DNA from: Selenomonas sp. oral taxon 920
GTDB taxonomy: Bacteria > Bacillota > Negativicutes > Selenomonadales > Selenomonadaceae
Assembly (NCBI RefSeq): GCF_001717585.1
Contig: NZ_CP017042.1
Span: 2,076,501 to 2,140,500 of the forward strand
Reading direction: 5' to 3'
DNA: 64,000 nucleotides
A program made the translations under genes and the position numbers. Positions 42,992 to 51,510 of this stretch are shown here, one piece after another (within the stretch, counting starts at the first letter, position 1; the number at the start of each line of letters is the position of its first letter). The notes under the pieces are model-generated. The model saw only the letters and a program-made list of their open reading frames with translations. It had not been told where the DNA came from and did no database searches.

Positions 42992-43284
42992 GCGTGATGC
43001 GGTGTCACAAAGCGAACCTTAGTGAAGCAAGTGAGAAAATACTGACCTGTCCAAGAAGCAAGTCCGTAGGACGAAGCTGATTGGGAAACAGGTCGTATGG
43101 GAAAACGTCCCAAGAACACGAGCGATAGCGATGTGTGATTGGTTGACGTTGACCGCTCGCGCGGTACGCCCCGTCGGATTTCTTTCGTTCAAGCGAAGCG
43201 CGTTTAAGAAGTCCGACGGTATTTAAGCGTACAAGCGCACGATCACTTGCGCAACGAGGTGTTCGCGTGGGACACCCATCACGC
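42992..43284 (+). ncRNA. Structured intergenic element, copy A
   Basis: A nested series of stems closes the whole region: GCGTGAT/ATCACGC (42992-42998 with 43278-43284), GGTGTC/GACACC, GCGAAC/GTTCGC, GCAAGTGA/TCACTTGC (43027-43034 with 43243-43250), GTACGC/GCGTAC (43164-43169 with 43227-43232) and CCGTCGGA-type arms (43171-43184 with 43206-43219). Extra local hairpins occur at 43044-43094 (GACCTGT/ACAGGTC) and near 43153-43166. Copy B at 55997-56175 has the same order of stems with different paired sequence. Unpaired bases are conserved instead (CTTAGTG, AACGAGG, TTTCTTTCGTTCAAGCG). It could be an RNA gene, a cis element or a dispersed structured repeat; no protein gene is inside. Confidence 0.6.
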
Positions 43285-43329
43285 AGAACGACACAAAACT
43301 CAGCACAATGAAAAAGGAGGGGTTTTCCC

Positions 43330-45231
43330 TTGCATATCAACGACCTTCTGAAACCCGAGAGCATCGCCCTCGGCGTTTCCGCGCCCGCCTCGAAGGAGGC
43401 GGCGATCCGTCTCCTCGCAGACTGCATGGAGAAGGGCGGCAATCTCAGTGACAAAGAGCAGTACATAAGGGACGTGCTCGCCCGCGAGGAGAGCGGCACC
43501 ACCGGGCTCGGCGACGGCATCGCAACGCCGCATGCCAAGAGCGACGGCGTGAAGGCGGCAGGACTTGCCGCGATGACCGTCCCCGACGGCATGGACTTTG
43601 CCGCGATGGACGGCAACCCAAGCCGCCTCTTCTTCATGATCGCTGCACCGAACGGCGCGAACGACGAGCACCTCGCCATTCTCTCAAAGCTCGCAACCAT
43701 GATTATGGACCCCGACTTCAAGGAGGCACTGATCGCCGCCAAGACCGTCGAGGAGTTCCGTCAGCTCGTCGACGACAAGGAGAACGACCGCTTTGTCGCA
43801 CCGAGTGCCGAGACGGCGGCCGAGGAAGCGACGCCCGCCGCCGATCATATCCAGATCCTCGCCGTCACTGCCTGTCCCACGGGCATCGCACACACCTTTA
43901 TGGCGGCGGAGAGCATCGAGCAGCACGCGAAGAAGCGCGGCCTCACGGTCAAGGTCGAGACGAACGGCTCGGCGGGCGTGAAAAACGTCCTCACACCGGA
44001 GGAGATCGCCGCCGCCGACGGAATCATCGTCGCGGCGGACAAGAACGTCGCCATGTCCCGCTTTGACGGCCGCCGCGTTGTCATCACAAAGGTCGCAGAC
44101 GGCATCAACAAGGCGGACGAGCTCATCGACCGTGCACTCTCGGGCAGCGCGCCCATCTACCGTGCGAGCGGTGCAGATGAGGCGGAGAATGCGGACGGCG
44201 GCGAGGAGGAAAGCCTCGCACGCCAGATCTACAAGCATCTCATGAACGGTGTCTCACACATGCTCCCGTTCGTTGTGGGCGGCGGCATTCTCATCGCACT
44301 CGCCTTCCTCTTCGACGACTACAGCATCGACCCGTCGAAGTTTGGCTCGAACACACCGCTCGCTCAGTTCTTCATGCAGGTCGGCGGTGCCTCGTTCGGC
44401 TTCATGCTCCCCGTCCTCGCGGGCTTCATCGGCATGTCGATTGCCGATCGCCCGGGACTTGCCGTAGGCTTTGTCGGCGGCGCACTCGCGGGTACGACGG
44501 GCACGGGCTTCCTCGGTGCGCTACTCGCGGGCTTCGTCGGCGGCTACGCCGTCAACGCCCTCAAGAAGGTGTTCGCAGGGCTCCCCGCATCCCTCGACGG
44601 CATCAAGCCCATCCTGCTCTATCCGTTCTTCGGCATCCTCATCATGGGGTTCATCTCGCTCTACATCATCGCACCGCCCGTCTCCGCGATCAACAACTGG
44701 ATGATTGCAACGCTCGGCGGCATGGATCCATCGGCGCGCGTCCTCATGGGACTGATCGTCGGCGGCATGATGGCGGTCGACATGGGCGGCCCGATCAACA
44801 AGGCGGCGTACGTCACAGGCACGGGGCTTCTTGCCTCAGGTGAGTACCACGTCATGGCGGCGGTCATGGCAGGCGGCATGGTGCCGCCGCTGGCGATTGC
44901 GCTCGCAACCACGTTCTTTAAGAACCGCTTCACAGAGAGCCAGCGCAAGGCGGGCATTACGAACTACGTCATGGGACTCTCCTTTATCACCGAGGGCGCG
45001 ATCCCGTTCGCAGCGGCGGATCCCGTGCGCGTCATTCCCTCGATGGTCGTCGGCTCTGCACTCGCGGGCGCACTCACCATGTTCTTTGACTGCACCCTGC
45101 GTGCACCGCACGGCGGCATCTTCGTCGTCCCGACCATCGGCAGCCCGCTCATGTACCTCATGAGCATCCTCATCGGTGCCGTCGTCGGTGCGATCATTCT
45201 CTCCCTGCTGAAGAAGCCGATCAAAGGGTAA
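43330..45231 (+). CDS. fruA: PTS fructose transporter, fused EIIA-EIIB-EIIC
   Basis: 633 residues. EIIA (1-150) with phosphohistidine His68 (GIATPHAKSD), EIIB (~172-270) with phosphocysteine Cys182 (AVTACPTGIAHTF), and an EIIC membrane domain (~300-630) with MGGPINKAAYVTGTG. Imports fructose as fructose-1-phosphate for FruK. It begins with TTG, supported by GGAGG 9 bases upstream; no in-frame ATG before the EIIA core fits. Confidence 0.93.
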   Translation: MHINDLLKPESIALGVSAPASKEAAIRLLADCMEKGGNLSDKEQYIRDVLAREESGTTGLGDGIATPHAKSDGVKAAGLAAMTVPDGMDFAAMDGNPSRLFFMIAAPNGANDEHLAILSKLATMIMDPDFKEALIAAKTVEEFRQLVDDKENDRFVAPSAETAAEEATPAADHIQILAVTACPTGIAHTFMAAESIEQHAKKRGLTVKVETNGSAGVKNVLTPEEIAAADGIIVAADKNVAMSRFDGRRVVITKVADGINKADELIDRALSGSAPIYRASGADEAENADGGEEESLARQIYKHLMNGVSHMLPFVVGGGILIALAFLFDDYSIDPSKFGSNTPLAQFFMQVGGASFGFMLPVLAGFIGMSIADRPGLAVGFVGGALAGTTGTGFLGALLAGFVGGYAVNALKKVFAGLPASLDGIKPILLYPFFGILIMGFISLYIIAPPVSAINNWMIATLGGMDPSARVLMGLIVGGMMAVDMGGPINKAAYVTGTGLLASGEYHVMAAVMAGGMVPPLAIALATTFFKNRFTESQRKAGITNYVMGLSFITEGAIPFAAADPVRVIPSMVVGSALAGALTMFFDCTLRAPHGGIFVVPTIGSPLMYLMSILIGAVVGAIILSLLKKPIKG

Positions 45232-45252
45232 AATTCCAGACGCAAAACTATT

Positions 45253-45291
45253 TCCCTCGGACAGGATCAAACATCTCGTCCGAGGGATTTT
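45253..45291 (+). terminator. Terminator of the fructose genes
   Basis: TCCCTCGGAC (45253-45262) and GTCCGAGGGA (45278-45287), followed by TTTTC. Confidence 0.8.
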
Positions 45292-45302
45292 CATGCGCAC
45301 GT

Positions 45303-45330
45303 AAAAACAGCCCATCCGTGCGGATGAGCT
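45303..45330 (-). terminator. Terminator of pfkA
   Basis: AGCTCATCCG and CGGATGGGCT on the minus strand (45309-45330), then TTTTT. Confidence 0.78.
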
Positions 45331-45359
45331 GCTGCATGTGTATATTTGCCAAAGGCTCC

Positions 45360-46325
45360 TTACGCCAAAACGCGCGAGAGGCGCACGAGCTCGGGATCGA
45401 GTGTCTTGGAATTGTTGACCGCCTCAAAGAGGTTGACGCCGACCACCTGTCCCTCGTTGAAGCTGTATACTACGTCGCTCACACCCGAGATGATCGCAAG
45501 TGCCGCCTTCTCTCCGAGCATGGAGGCCTTGATGCGATCCTCGACCGTCGGCGAGCCGCCGCGCTGAATGTGTCCGAGCACCGAAACGCGCGTGTCGATC
45601 TCCGTCTTTTCGCGGATGATCTTGCCGATCTCCACCGCCGAGCCCGCCCCCTCCGCGACTACGATGATGCTGTAGCGTTTGCCGCGCTCGTACATCTCCT
45701 TCAGCTCAAGACTGATCTCCTCAAGGTCAAATGCGACCTCCGGCACGAGGATGTACTCCGCACCGCCGGCAATGCCCGACATCATCGCGAGCCAGCCCGA
45801 GTGCCGGCCCATGACCTCGACGAGGATGATGCGGCGGTGTGCCGATGCCGTATCGCGCAGCTTGTTGATCGCATCCACGATCGTATTGCACGCCGTATCA
45901 CAGCCAATCGTGTAGTCCATGCCCCAGACATCGTTGTCGATCGTGCCCGGCAGTCCAACGATCGGCATGCCCGTCTCCTTGCTGAGGAGCGACCCGCCCG
46001 TGAGCGAGCCGTCGCCGCCGATGATCACAAGCCCCTCTATGCCGTGCTTGCGCAGATTCTCGAACGCCGCCTTACGCCCCTCAGGCGTCATAAACGTCTT
46101 GCTGCGCGCCGTCCCAAGGAACGTTCCGCCGCGCTGGATCAGGTCGCTGACACTCCGCGTGGTGAGCTGTTCGATGTCGTCGTGCACCATGCCGCTGTAG
46201 CCGTTGTGCACGCCGTAGACCTCAACGCCCTCATAGATCGCCGTCCGCACCACCGCGCGTGCCGCCGCATTCATGCCCGGACTGTCTCCGCCCGAGGTCA
46301 CAACCGCAATTGCTTTTTTCAGCAT
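45360..46325 (-). CDS. pfkA: ATP-dependent 6-phosphofructokinase
   Basis: 321 residues. ATP site VVTSGGDSPGMNAAARAVVR, GGDGSLTG, catalytic LPGTIDNDVWG and fructose-6-phosphate site VEVMGRHSGWLAM, all of the bacterial ATP-PFK type. Central glycolytic step. Convergent with fruA. Confidence 0.95.
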   Translation of the reverse strand: MLKKAIAVVTSGGDSPGMNAAARAVVRTAIYEGVEVYGVHNGYSGMVHDDIEQLTTRSVSDLIQRGGTFLGTARSKTFMTPEGRKAAFENLRKHGIEGLVIIGGDGSLTGGSLLSKETGMPIVGLPGTIDNDVWGMDYTIGCDTACNTIVDAINKLRDTASAHRRIILVEVMGRHSGWLAMMSGIAGGAEYILVPEVAFDLEEISLELKEMYERGKRYSIIVVAEGAGSAVEIGKIIREKTEIDTRVSVLGHIQRGGSPTVEDRIKASMLGEKAALAIISGVSDVVYSFNEGQVVGVNLFEAVNNSKTLDPELVRLSRVLA

Positions 46326-46424
46326 AAAAACATCCCCCGTCCCCTATGCTTGCGCAAATAGAATTCTTCCCTATATTTTACGAAAGCCCACGCGAAAAGT
46401 AAAGTATTTCTCAGAAAATAGTAA

Positions 46425-46453
46425 AGGAACCGCTGACAAGTGCAGCGATTCCT
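46425..46453 (-). terminator. Hairpin after the short chemoreceptor, built from the dispersed motif
   Basis: AGGAACCGCTG (46425-46435) pairs with CAGCGATTCCT (46443-46453) and is followed by TTTACTATTTTC on the minus strand, so it can act as a terminator. Its sequence is a version of the AAGGAATCRCTG motif seen elsewhere. Confidence 0.6.
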
Positions 46454-46470
46454 CAATCACACCTTGAAAA

Positions 46471-47673
46471 TTACACCTTAAATCGCCCAACAAGCGTGTT
46501 CAGATCGGCAGCAAGCCCCTTGAGCTGCTCGGCCGTTGCAGCAAATGCGTCGAGGGAGGCAGTCTCCTGCTCGATGGCGGCCGCCGAGTCCGTTGTGAGC
46601 CTCGCAATCTCGTGCGCCGCCTTCACGACCTCCTCCGATGCCGCCGCCGCAACCTGAGCACAGGCGCGCACCGCCTCGATGGAGGTAAGCACCGCCGTTC
46701 GGTTCACGTTCTCCGCCTGTGCGAGTGTCTGCATCTCCTCTAGATGCGCAGAGATGCCGCTGATGCTCGTGGCAAGCATCTGGATATTCTCGTCCTGCTC
46801 GCTTGCGTGCGCGGCAACATTCGTGATGGCAACGGCGTTGTACTCGACCGCCTTGCTGTTCTCGACGCTCGCCTGCCACATCGTATCTGACAGTCCCGCA
46901 ACCTCTGTCGCATACGCCTGAGCTTTCTGCATGATCTGGCGCAGTTCGCTGACAAACGTATTGAACGACTGCACGATGCGGCCGATCTCATCATGGTGCT
47001 TCGCGGTGAGCTGCTGGGTGAGATCCGCCTCCTTGCCCGCGACCTCGCGGAACGATGCAGTCAGTGCCGCAATCGGCCGCAATACCTCCATGATGATGCA
47101 GTAGGAGGACACAGCAAAGACAAGGAACGCAAGGACGATCACGCCCACGCCGATCTCTTTGGAAACGCCGATCTTTGCCTGGCTGGCATTGTCATACGCC
47201 GTGACGAGCTTGTCCACCTCAGTCACATAGCCGTCAACCTCGGCGACAACGACGGCGTTTGCCTCGTGCTTTTCCTCCGTGCCCACAGCCCCCGTGACGG
47301 CGAACACATGCGTGCGGTACTCCTCCCAGAGAGGCTGCAGCGTGCGAAGCTGTTCCTGGATCGCCGCATCCGAGGCCGGTGCAAGATTCAGTTCTGCATC
47401 CCCCCGGCGAAGCCCCGCAAGGATGCGGTCGTACATCTCGATCTGCGCCATCATCGTGTGCCGCAGTTCCGACGCCTCATCCGCATCCGCAGAAACCATA
47501 CGTGCCGAGAGCCACGCGAGCTGATAGGCACGCATCCGCAGGGAGCCGGACGCATTGACGGCAGGTGCATTTCCATCCAGCTGTGCAAAGGTGACAAAGT
47601 TCAGACCGACAAGCCCAATGATAAAGACAAAGAGGGCAACGAGCGTGATTCGTAACTTGTTATGAATTGTCAT
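46471..47673 (-). CDS. Chemoreceptor-like protein lacking the signalling tip (400 aa)
   Basis: N-terminal membrane helix, a periplasmic helical domain with [16 protein letters not shown] (a NarX/PilJ-type P-box), a second helix and a HAMP domain (LRPIAALTASFREVAGKEADL). The rest is the membrane-proximal coiled coil only. Compared with the 554-residue neighbour, about 150 residues are missing between QTLAQAENVNRTAV and IEAVRACAQVAAAASEEVV, including the whole CheA/CheW-binding hairpin tip. The protein ends in the same LVGRFKV tail. The ATG at 47673 was chosen; the longer frame has no support. It probably cannot control CheA directly and may modulate the neighbour by forming mixed dimers (inference). 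Confidence 0.8.
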   Translation of the reverse strand: MTIHNKLRITLVALFVFIIGLVGLNFVTFAQLDGNAPAVNASGSLRMRAYQLAWLSARMVSADADEASELRHTMMAQIEMYDRILAGLRRGDAELNLAPASDAAIQEQLRTLQPLWEEYRTHVFAVTGAVGTEEKHEANAVVVAEVDGYVTEVDKLVTAYDNASQAKIGVSKEIGVGVIVLAFLVFAVSSYCIIMEVLRPIAALTASFREVAGKEADLTQQLTAKHHDEIGRIVQSFNTFVSELRQIMQKAQAYATEVAGLSDTMWQASVENSKAVEYNAVAITNVAAHASEQDENIQMLATSISGISAHLEEMQTLAQAENVNRTAVLTSIEAVRACAQVAAAASEEVVKAAHEIARLTTDSAAAIEQETASLDAFAATAEQLKGLAADLNTLVGRFKV

Positions 47674-47803
47674 GTTGTTCTCTCGTTTCAATAAAAAGTC
47701 CCCTCTATTATTATATCGCAGAAAGGGTGCTGTGCAATAGCCCCCATTGAATAAATCCGCGTGATCTGCAATGTTTTCACACGGATTTAAGGAATCACTG
47801 CGG

Positions 47804-49468
47804 TCAGACCTTGAACTTTCCGACGAGCCCATCCATTTTCGCCGACAGACCGGAGAGCTGCTCTGCAGCTGCGACGATCTGCTCCATGTTCGCACTCTGC
47901 TCCTCGATGGCAGCCGCCGACTCCTCGGAGAGCCCCGCGATCTGCTTTGCCGCCGACGCGACGTGCCCCGATGTGCCCGCAACACTCTGTGCACTTGCCG
48001 ATGCCGTCTGGTTCAGCCGCACAATCTCAGCGGCTGCCCTGCGGGTCTCCTCAGAGCTTGCGGCAATGGCGTTCAGCGAGGTGCGTACCGCACCGACCGC
48101 CTCCGTGATCTTTGCAAGCTCTCCGACAAGCTCTTGATTCGCTCTGTGCGTCGCGTGTACCTGCTGACGGATGCTCTCCATCTTCGCCGTGACATCGTCT
48201 GCCGCGAGACTCGAGTTCTCGGCGAGTTTTCGAACCTCCTCCGCAACGACGGCAAAGCCGCGCCCGCTCTCGCCCGCACGTGCCGCCTCAATCGCTGCGT
48301 TGAGCGCGAGCAGGTTGGTCTGCCCCGAGAGTCCCTTGATGAGCTCGATGATCTGGTTGATCTCCTCCGCATACTGCGTGAGGGTCTGCACGTTCCGATC
48401 CATGGTCATGACGATATCGCGCAGAACATCGGTCTGTGCTGCGACACGCGCCGCACCGTCCCGGCCGTCCGCCGCCTTTTCTTCAGAATCCGCCGAGAGT
48501 ACGGCGGAGCGTTCGGCAGAGGCGAGCATCTGCGCCATATTCGCCGCGATCTGTGTCACGCTGTCCGCAAGTGCCTGCATGTCGCCGTTCTGTGCGTTCG
48601 CCTGTCCTGCAACATTCGTCACGGACCCGGCGACCTGCTCGACTGCCTGACTGCTCTCACCGCTTGCCTTCGAGAGCGCGTCGGCGAGCTGTGCGACCTC
48701 CGCCGCGTTCTCCTGTGCACCGCGCATGATCGTGCGCAGTTTCCCGACGAAGGTGTTGAAGTAGAGAACAACGCGTCCGATCTCATCGTCGCGCTCCGCA
48801 TGGAGCTGCTGCGTCAGATCGCCCTCTCCCTCGGAAATTTCATGGAACGAGTTTGTCAGCACGGCGAGCGGACGCAGGATCTGCGTGAGGATCAGCCAGA
48901 GTGCACCGCCCACCACGAATATGGCGAGGAGGATCACGCCGAGCTGAATGTTCTTGGAGTTTTCGATCTTTGTCTGGCTTGCGGCATCGTAGGCGGCAAC
49001 CAGCTTGTTGACCTCCGCGACGAAGGGCGCGACCTCCTGCGCCACCTTTGTCTCTGCGGCGCGGCGCGTCTCCTCGTCCGTACCCTCGATGACGGCGCGC
49101 ACGTCGCTGCGGTACGCCTCCCAAAGAGGCTTCAGCACGGCGAGCTGTCGCTGCACCGCCTCATCGGCAGGCGCGGTCAGCCCCATTGCTGCGTCCCCTT
49201 GCGCAAGCCCTGCAAGAATTTGATCGTAGTCCGCGACATTTTTCTGCATCGCAGCACGCAGTGTCTGCGCCTCGTCCTCATCCGCCGACGCGAGACGGGC
49301 GGCTCCCCACGAGAGCTGATATGCACGCATCCGCAGCGATCCGGAGGCGTTGACGGCGGGCGAGTCCCCCTTGAGCTCGTTGAAGGTAAAAAAGTTCAGC
49401 CCGACCAGTCCCACGATAAATACGAAGAGCAGAATCAGGATTGTCTGTAGTTTGCTGCGTATGCTCAT
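47804..49468 (-). CDS. Methyl-accepting chemotaxis protein with PilJ/NarX-like sensor domain
   Basis: 554 residues. Two membrane helices (about 10-30 and 185-205), a four-helix sensor with the P-box-like [16 protein letters not shown] near residue 45, HAMP ([24 protein letters not shown]), and a complete signalling domain whose tip reads [21 protein letters not shown]. Ends in LVGKFKV with no CheR tether. In NarX and McpN-type sensors this P-box binds nitrate or nitrite, so such a ligand is possible. The ATG at 49468 follows GGGGGAGA. Confidence 0.92.
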   Translation of the reverse strand: MSIRSKLQTILILLFVFIVGLVGLNFFTFNELKGDSPAVNASGSLRMRAYQLSWGAARLASADEDEAQTLRAAMQKNVADYDQILAGLAQGDAAMGLTAPADEAVQRQLAVLKPLWEAYRSDVRAVIEGTDEETRRAAETKVAQEVAPFVAEVNKLVAAYDAASQTKIENSKNIQLGVILLAIFVVGGALWLILTQILRPLAVLTNSFHEISEGEGDLTQQLHAERDDEIGRVVLYFNTFVGKLRTIMRGAQENAAEVAQLADALSKASGESSQAVEQVAGSVTNVAGQANAQNGDMQALADSVTQIAANMAQMLASAERSAVLSADSEEKAADGRDGAARVAAQTDVLRDIVMTMDRNVQTLTQYAEEINQIIELIKGLSGQTNLLALNAAIEAARAGESGRGFAVVAEEVRKLAENSSLAADDVTAKMESIRQQVHATHRANQELVGELAKITEAVGAVRTSLNAIAASSEETRRAAAEIVRLNQTASASAQSVAGTSGHVASAAKQIAGLSEESAAAIEEQSANMEQIVAAAEQLSGLSAKMDGLVGKFKV

Positions 49469-49591
49469 GCCCGTCTCCCCCTTGCTGTGCAGCGCGAAAC
49501 TCCGTCGCGCGCTGCACAGCCTCTGAAAGTGTATGTGATACTATGAATTATAGCATAAGACATTCGGGAGAGCCATGAAAATTATCTATTA

Positions 49592-49660
49592 TTTAAGGAA
49601 GCACTGATAAATTCAGCACTGCCATCTTGACGGACTTCATTTTATCAGCGATTCCTTAAA
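49592..49660. repeat. Palindromic element with 20-base arms
   Basis: Left arm 49592-49611 and right arm 49641-49660 (TTTATCAGCGATTCCTTAAA) are complementary at 18 of 20 positions around a 29-base loop. Shorter matches to the arm occur at 19238-19254, 36126-36146, 46425-46453, 47786-47800, 56848-56879 and 60921-60936, all intergenic. It looks like a small dispersed palindromic element. Confidence 0.6.
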
Positions 49661-49697
49661 AAGATCTGCTGCACGAAGTTTTCGCTTCATGCAGCAG
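49658..49697 (-). terminator. Terminator of the MsrA-like gene
   Basis: CTGCTGCACGAAG (49666-49678) and CTTCATGCAGCAG (49685-49697) form a 13-bp stem with one mismatch; TTTTT follows on the minus strand and merges with the palindromic element. Confidence 0.8.
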
Positions 49698-49703
49698 ACA
49701 CAT

Positions 49704-50261
49704 TCACAATTTGACAAGTTCGCGCAGACGCGCGAGGTCGATGTAGGTCTCGGTGTCGGGGTGGCGGCTGAGATATGCTTGATGCTCATCAGATGCCGCC
49801 TGAAACGAGGTCAGCCGCTCCATGGTCGCGTGCAGAACGCGCCGCGCCGCCGCGCTGCTGTTCGGGTCGTTGAGCGTCAGATGCTCGCCCGTGGCGGGAC
49901 AACGCCCCTTGCCCGCGAGAAAGGTAAGGTAGAGTGCGACCTGCGGCTCGTCCTCCGCGCTCTCATAGAAGACGCCCGCACGGTACATACTGCCGCGCAC
50001 ATAGCCCTGTCCGTCGATGCTGTACGGCGTGACGACGGCGAAGTGGAGGTCTAGGAGCTGCGAGATGTCGATCTTCTTCGGATCGTAGCAGATCTCGACC
50101 CCCATGCGCCCGCCTGCCGCGCCCGTTGCCACATCCTCATGCGATGCATTCTCTGCGGCGTTGATGTAGCCCGTGCGGACGCTCGTGATGCCGCGCCGTC
50201 CGCGAAAAACCTCCTCAAGCTCGTACATATCCGCACCCGAGAGACAGATGCGTTTTTTCAT
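49704..50261 (-). CDS. MsrA-fold protein lacking the catalytic cysteine
   Basis: 185 residues, matching peptide-methionine (S)-S-oxide reductase over its length (LEEVFRGRRGITSVRTGYIN, VEICYDPKKIDISQLLDLHF, SIDGQGYVRGSMYRAGVFYE, TETYIDLARL). However, the active-site GCFW is replaced by ADMY (residues 10-13), so the nucleophilic Cys is Asp11. Cys6 lies nearby but is out of register. It is either catalytically dead or does other chemistry. The ATG at 50261 follows GAGG; the gene begins 8 bases after the meaB stop and so belongs to the mutase operon. Confidence 0.75.
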   Translation of the reverse strand: MKKRICLSGADMYELEEVFRGRRGITSVRTGYINAAENASHEDVATGAAGGRMGVEICYDPKKIDISQLLDLHFAVVTPYSIDGQGYVRGSMYRAGVFYESAEDEPQVALYLTFLAGKGRCPATGEHLTLNDPNSSAAARRVLHATMERLTSFQAASDEHQAYLSRHPDTETYIDLARLRELVKL

Positions 50262-50269
50262 AGCGCACC

Positions 50270-51448
50270 TCAATTCGTAAAGAGATCAACCTGCCGCCCC
50301 GCCGCACGGCGCACATCGAACACGCCGAGGAGTTCGGCGACCGCCTGTGTCGGCGAGATGCCGCCTGTGAGGATCGCCTCCTTCACCTCGGGCATGCGCC
50401 CGCGCACAACGGCATCGTCGAAGAACAGGTTGTGCAGATGCTCGTCGATCATGCTGTTCATCCAGTCGAGCAGCTGCCCGTCACGCCGCTTCTTCCACAC
50501 GCCGCTCTCCGTGGTCTTCTCGCGGAAGATGCGGATGATCTCCCAGAGCTCGGCAAGTCCTGTTTTCTCGATCGCGGAGGCAAGGTAGGCGTGCGTCTCC
50601 CAGCCCGGCGTTGCGGGGCGGATAAACTCGATCATGCGCTCGTACTGCCCGCGCGCAACCTTTGCCTTCAGCAAATTGTCGCCGTCCGCCTTGTTGATGA
50701 CGATCGCATCCGCAAGCTCCATGATGCCCTTCTTGATGCCCTGCAGCTCATCGCCCGCACCCGTCAGCACGACGAGCAGAAAGAAGTCGACCATCGAGCG
50801 CACGGTCGTCTCGGACTGTCCGACACCGACCGTCTCGATGATGATGACATCGTAGCCCGCCGCCTCGCAGAGCAGCATCGTCTCGCGGCTCTTGCGGGCG
50901 ACGCCGCCAAGAGTGCCGCCTGCGGGCGACGGGCGGATGAATGCCTCTGGGCGCCGTGAGAGCGTGCCCATGCGCGTCTTGTCGCCGAGGATCGAGCCCT
51001 TCGTCACGGAACTCGTCGGGTCAACGGTGAGAACGGCGACGCGATGCCCCGCATCGCAGAGCATATTGCCGAACGCCTCGATCATCGTGGACTTGCCCGC
51101 GCCGGGGACACCTGTGATGCCGATGCGCAGGGCATTGCCCGTCTTTGGCAGAAGCCTTTGCAGGACTCGCTGTGCGAGCTTAAAATGCTTGCTGCTGTTG
51201 CTCTCGATGAGGGTGATCGCGCGCGAGAGCGTCATGCGGTCACCGCGTTCCACGCCCGCCACATAATCATCCTCACTCAGAACGAGCTTGCGGCGCGGCA
51301 TCCCCGTACCGTTCAGCAGTTTTGGATTGATATTGCCGACGGTCAGATCCTTGATGCCCTCGATGCCGCCCATCACACTTGTCGTGAACTTGCAGTCCGC
51401 ATCTTCGGGTACCCAGTCAGGCCGTTCTGTGGTATATTTTTCGCTCAT
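50270..51448 (-). CDS. meaB: MeaB/ArgK-type GTPase, methylmalonyl-CoA mutase chaperone
   Basis: 392 residues. Walker A GVPGAGKST (113-121), VLTVDPTSSVTKGSILGDKTRM, IETVGVGQSE and the base-recognition NKADG. G3E GTPases of this type load adenosylcobalamin into the mutase and protect it. An N-terminal extension of roughly 60 residues relative to typical MeaB is visible. The ATG at 51448 follows AGGAGG. Confidence 0.92.
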   Translation of the reverse strand: MSEKYTTERPDWVPEDADCKFTTSVMGGIEGIKDLTVGNINPKLLNGTGMPRRKLVLSEDDYVAGVERGDRMTLSRAITLIESNSSKHFKLAQRVLQRLLPKTGNALRIGITGVPGAGKSTMIEAFGNMLCDAGHRVAVLTVDPTSSVTKGSILGDKTRMGTLSRRPEAFIRPSPAGGTLGGVARKSRETMLLCEAAGYDVIIIETVGVGQSETTVRSMVDFFLLVVLTGAGDELQGIKKGIMELADAIVINKADGDNLLKAKVARGQYERMIEFIRPATPGWETHAYLASAIEKTGLAELWEIIRIFREKTTESGVWKKRRDGQLLDWMNSMIDEHLHNLFFDDAVVRGRMPEVKEAILTGGISPTQAVAELLGVFDVRRAAGRQVDLFTN

Positions 51449-51468
51449 AATTCCTCCTTTCGTATGGC

Positions 51469-51498
51469 AAAACGCCGCCCTCTTGTTTGAGGGCGGCG
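51469..51498 (-). terminator. Hairpin between mutB and meaB
   Basis: CGCCGCCCTC (51473-51482) and GAGGGCGGCG (51489-51498) followed on the minus strand by TTTTG. A partial terminator that would lower MeaB relative to the mutase. Confidence 0.7.
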
Positions 51499-51510
51499 CC
51501 ATTGTATACC

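Noticed and set aside
42992-43284. Reading structured element A as a degenerate insertion sequence or CRISPR-like array
   Set aside because: No transposase frame, no flanking direct repeats seen, and no regular repeat-spacer periodicity. Conserved loops with covarying stems fit a folded RNA better.
43005-43742. 245-codon minus-strand frame across structured element A and the start of fruA
   Set aside because: It runs through folded intergenic DNA and antisense to the EIIA domain; the translation shows no motif.
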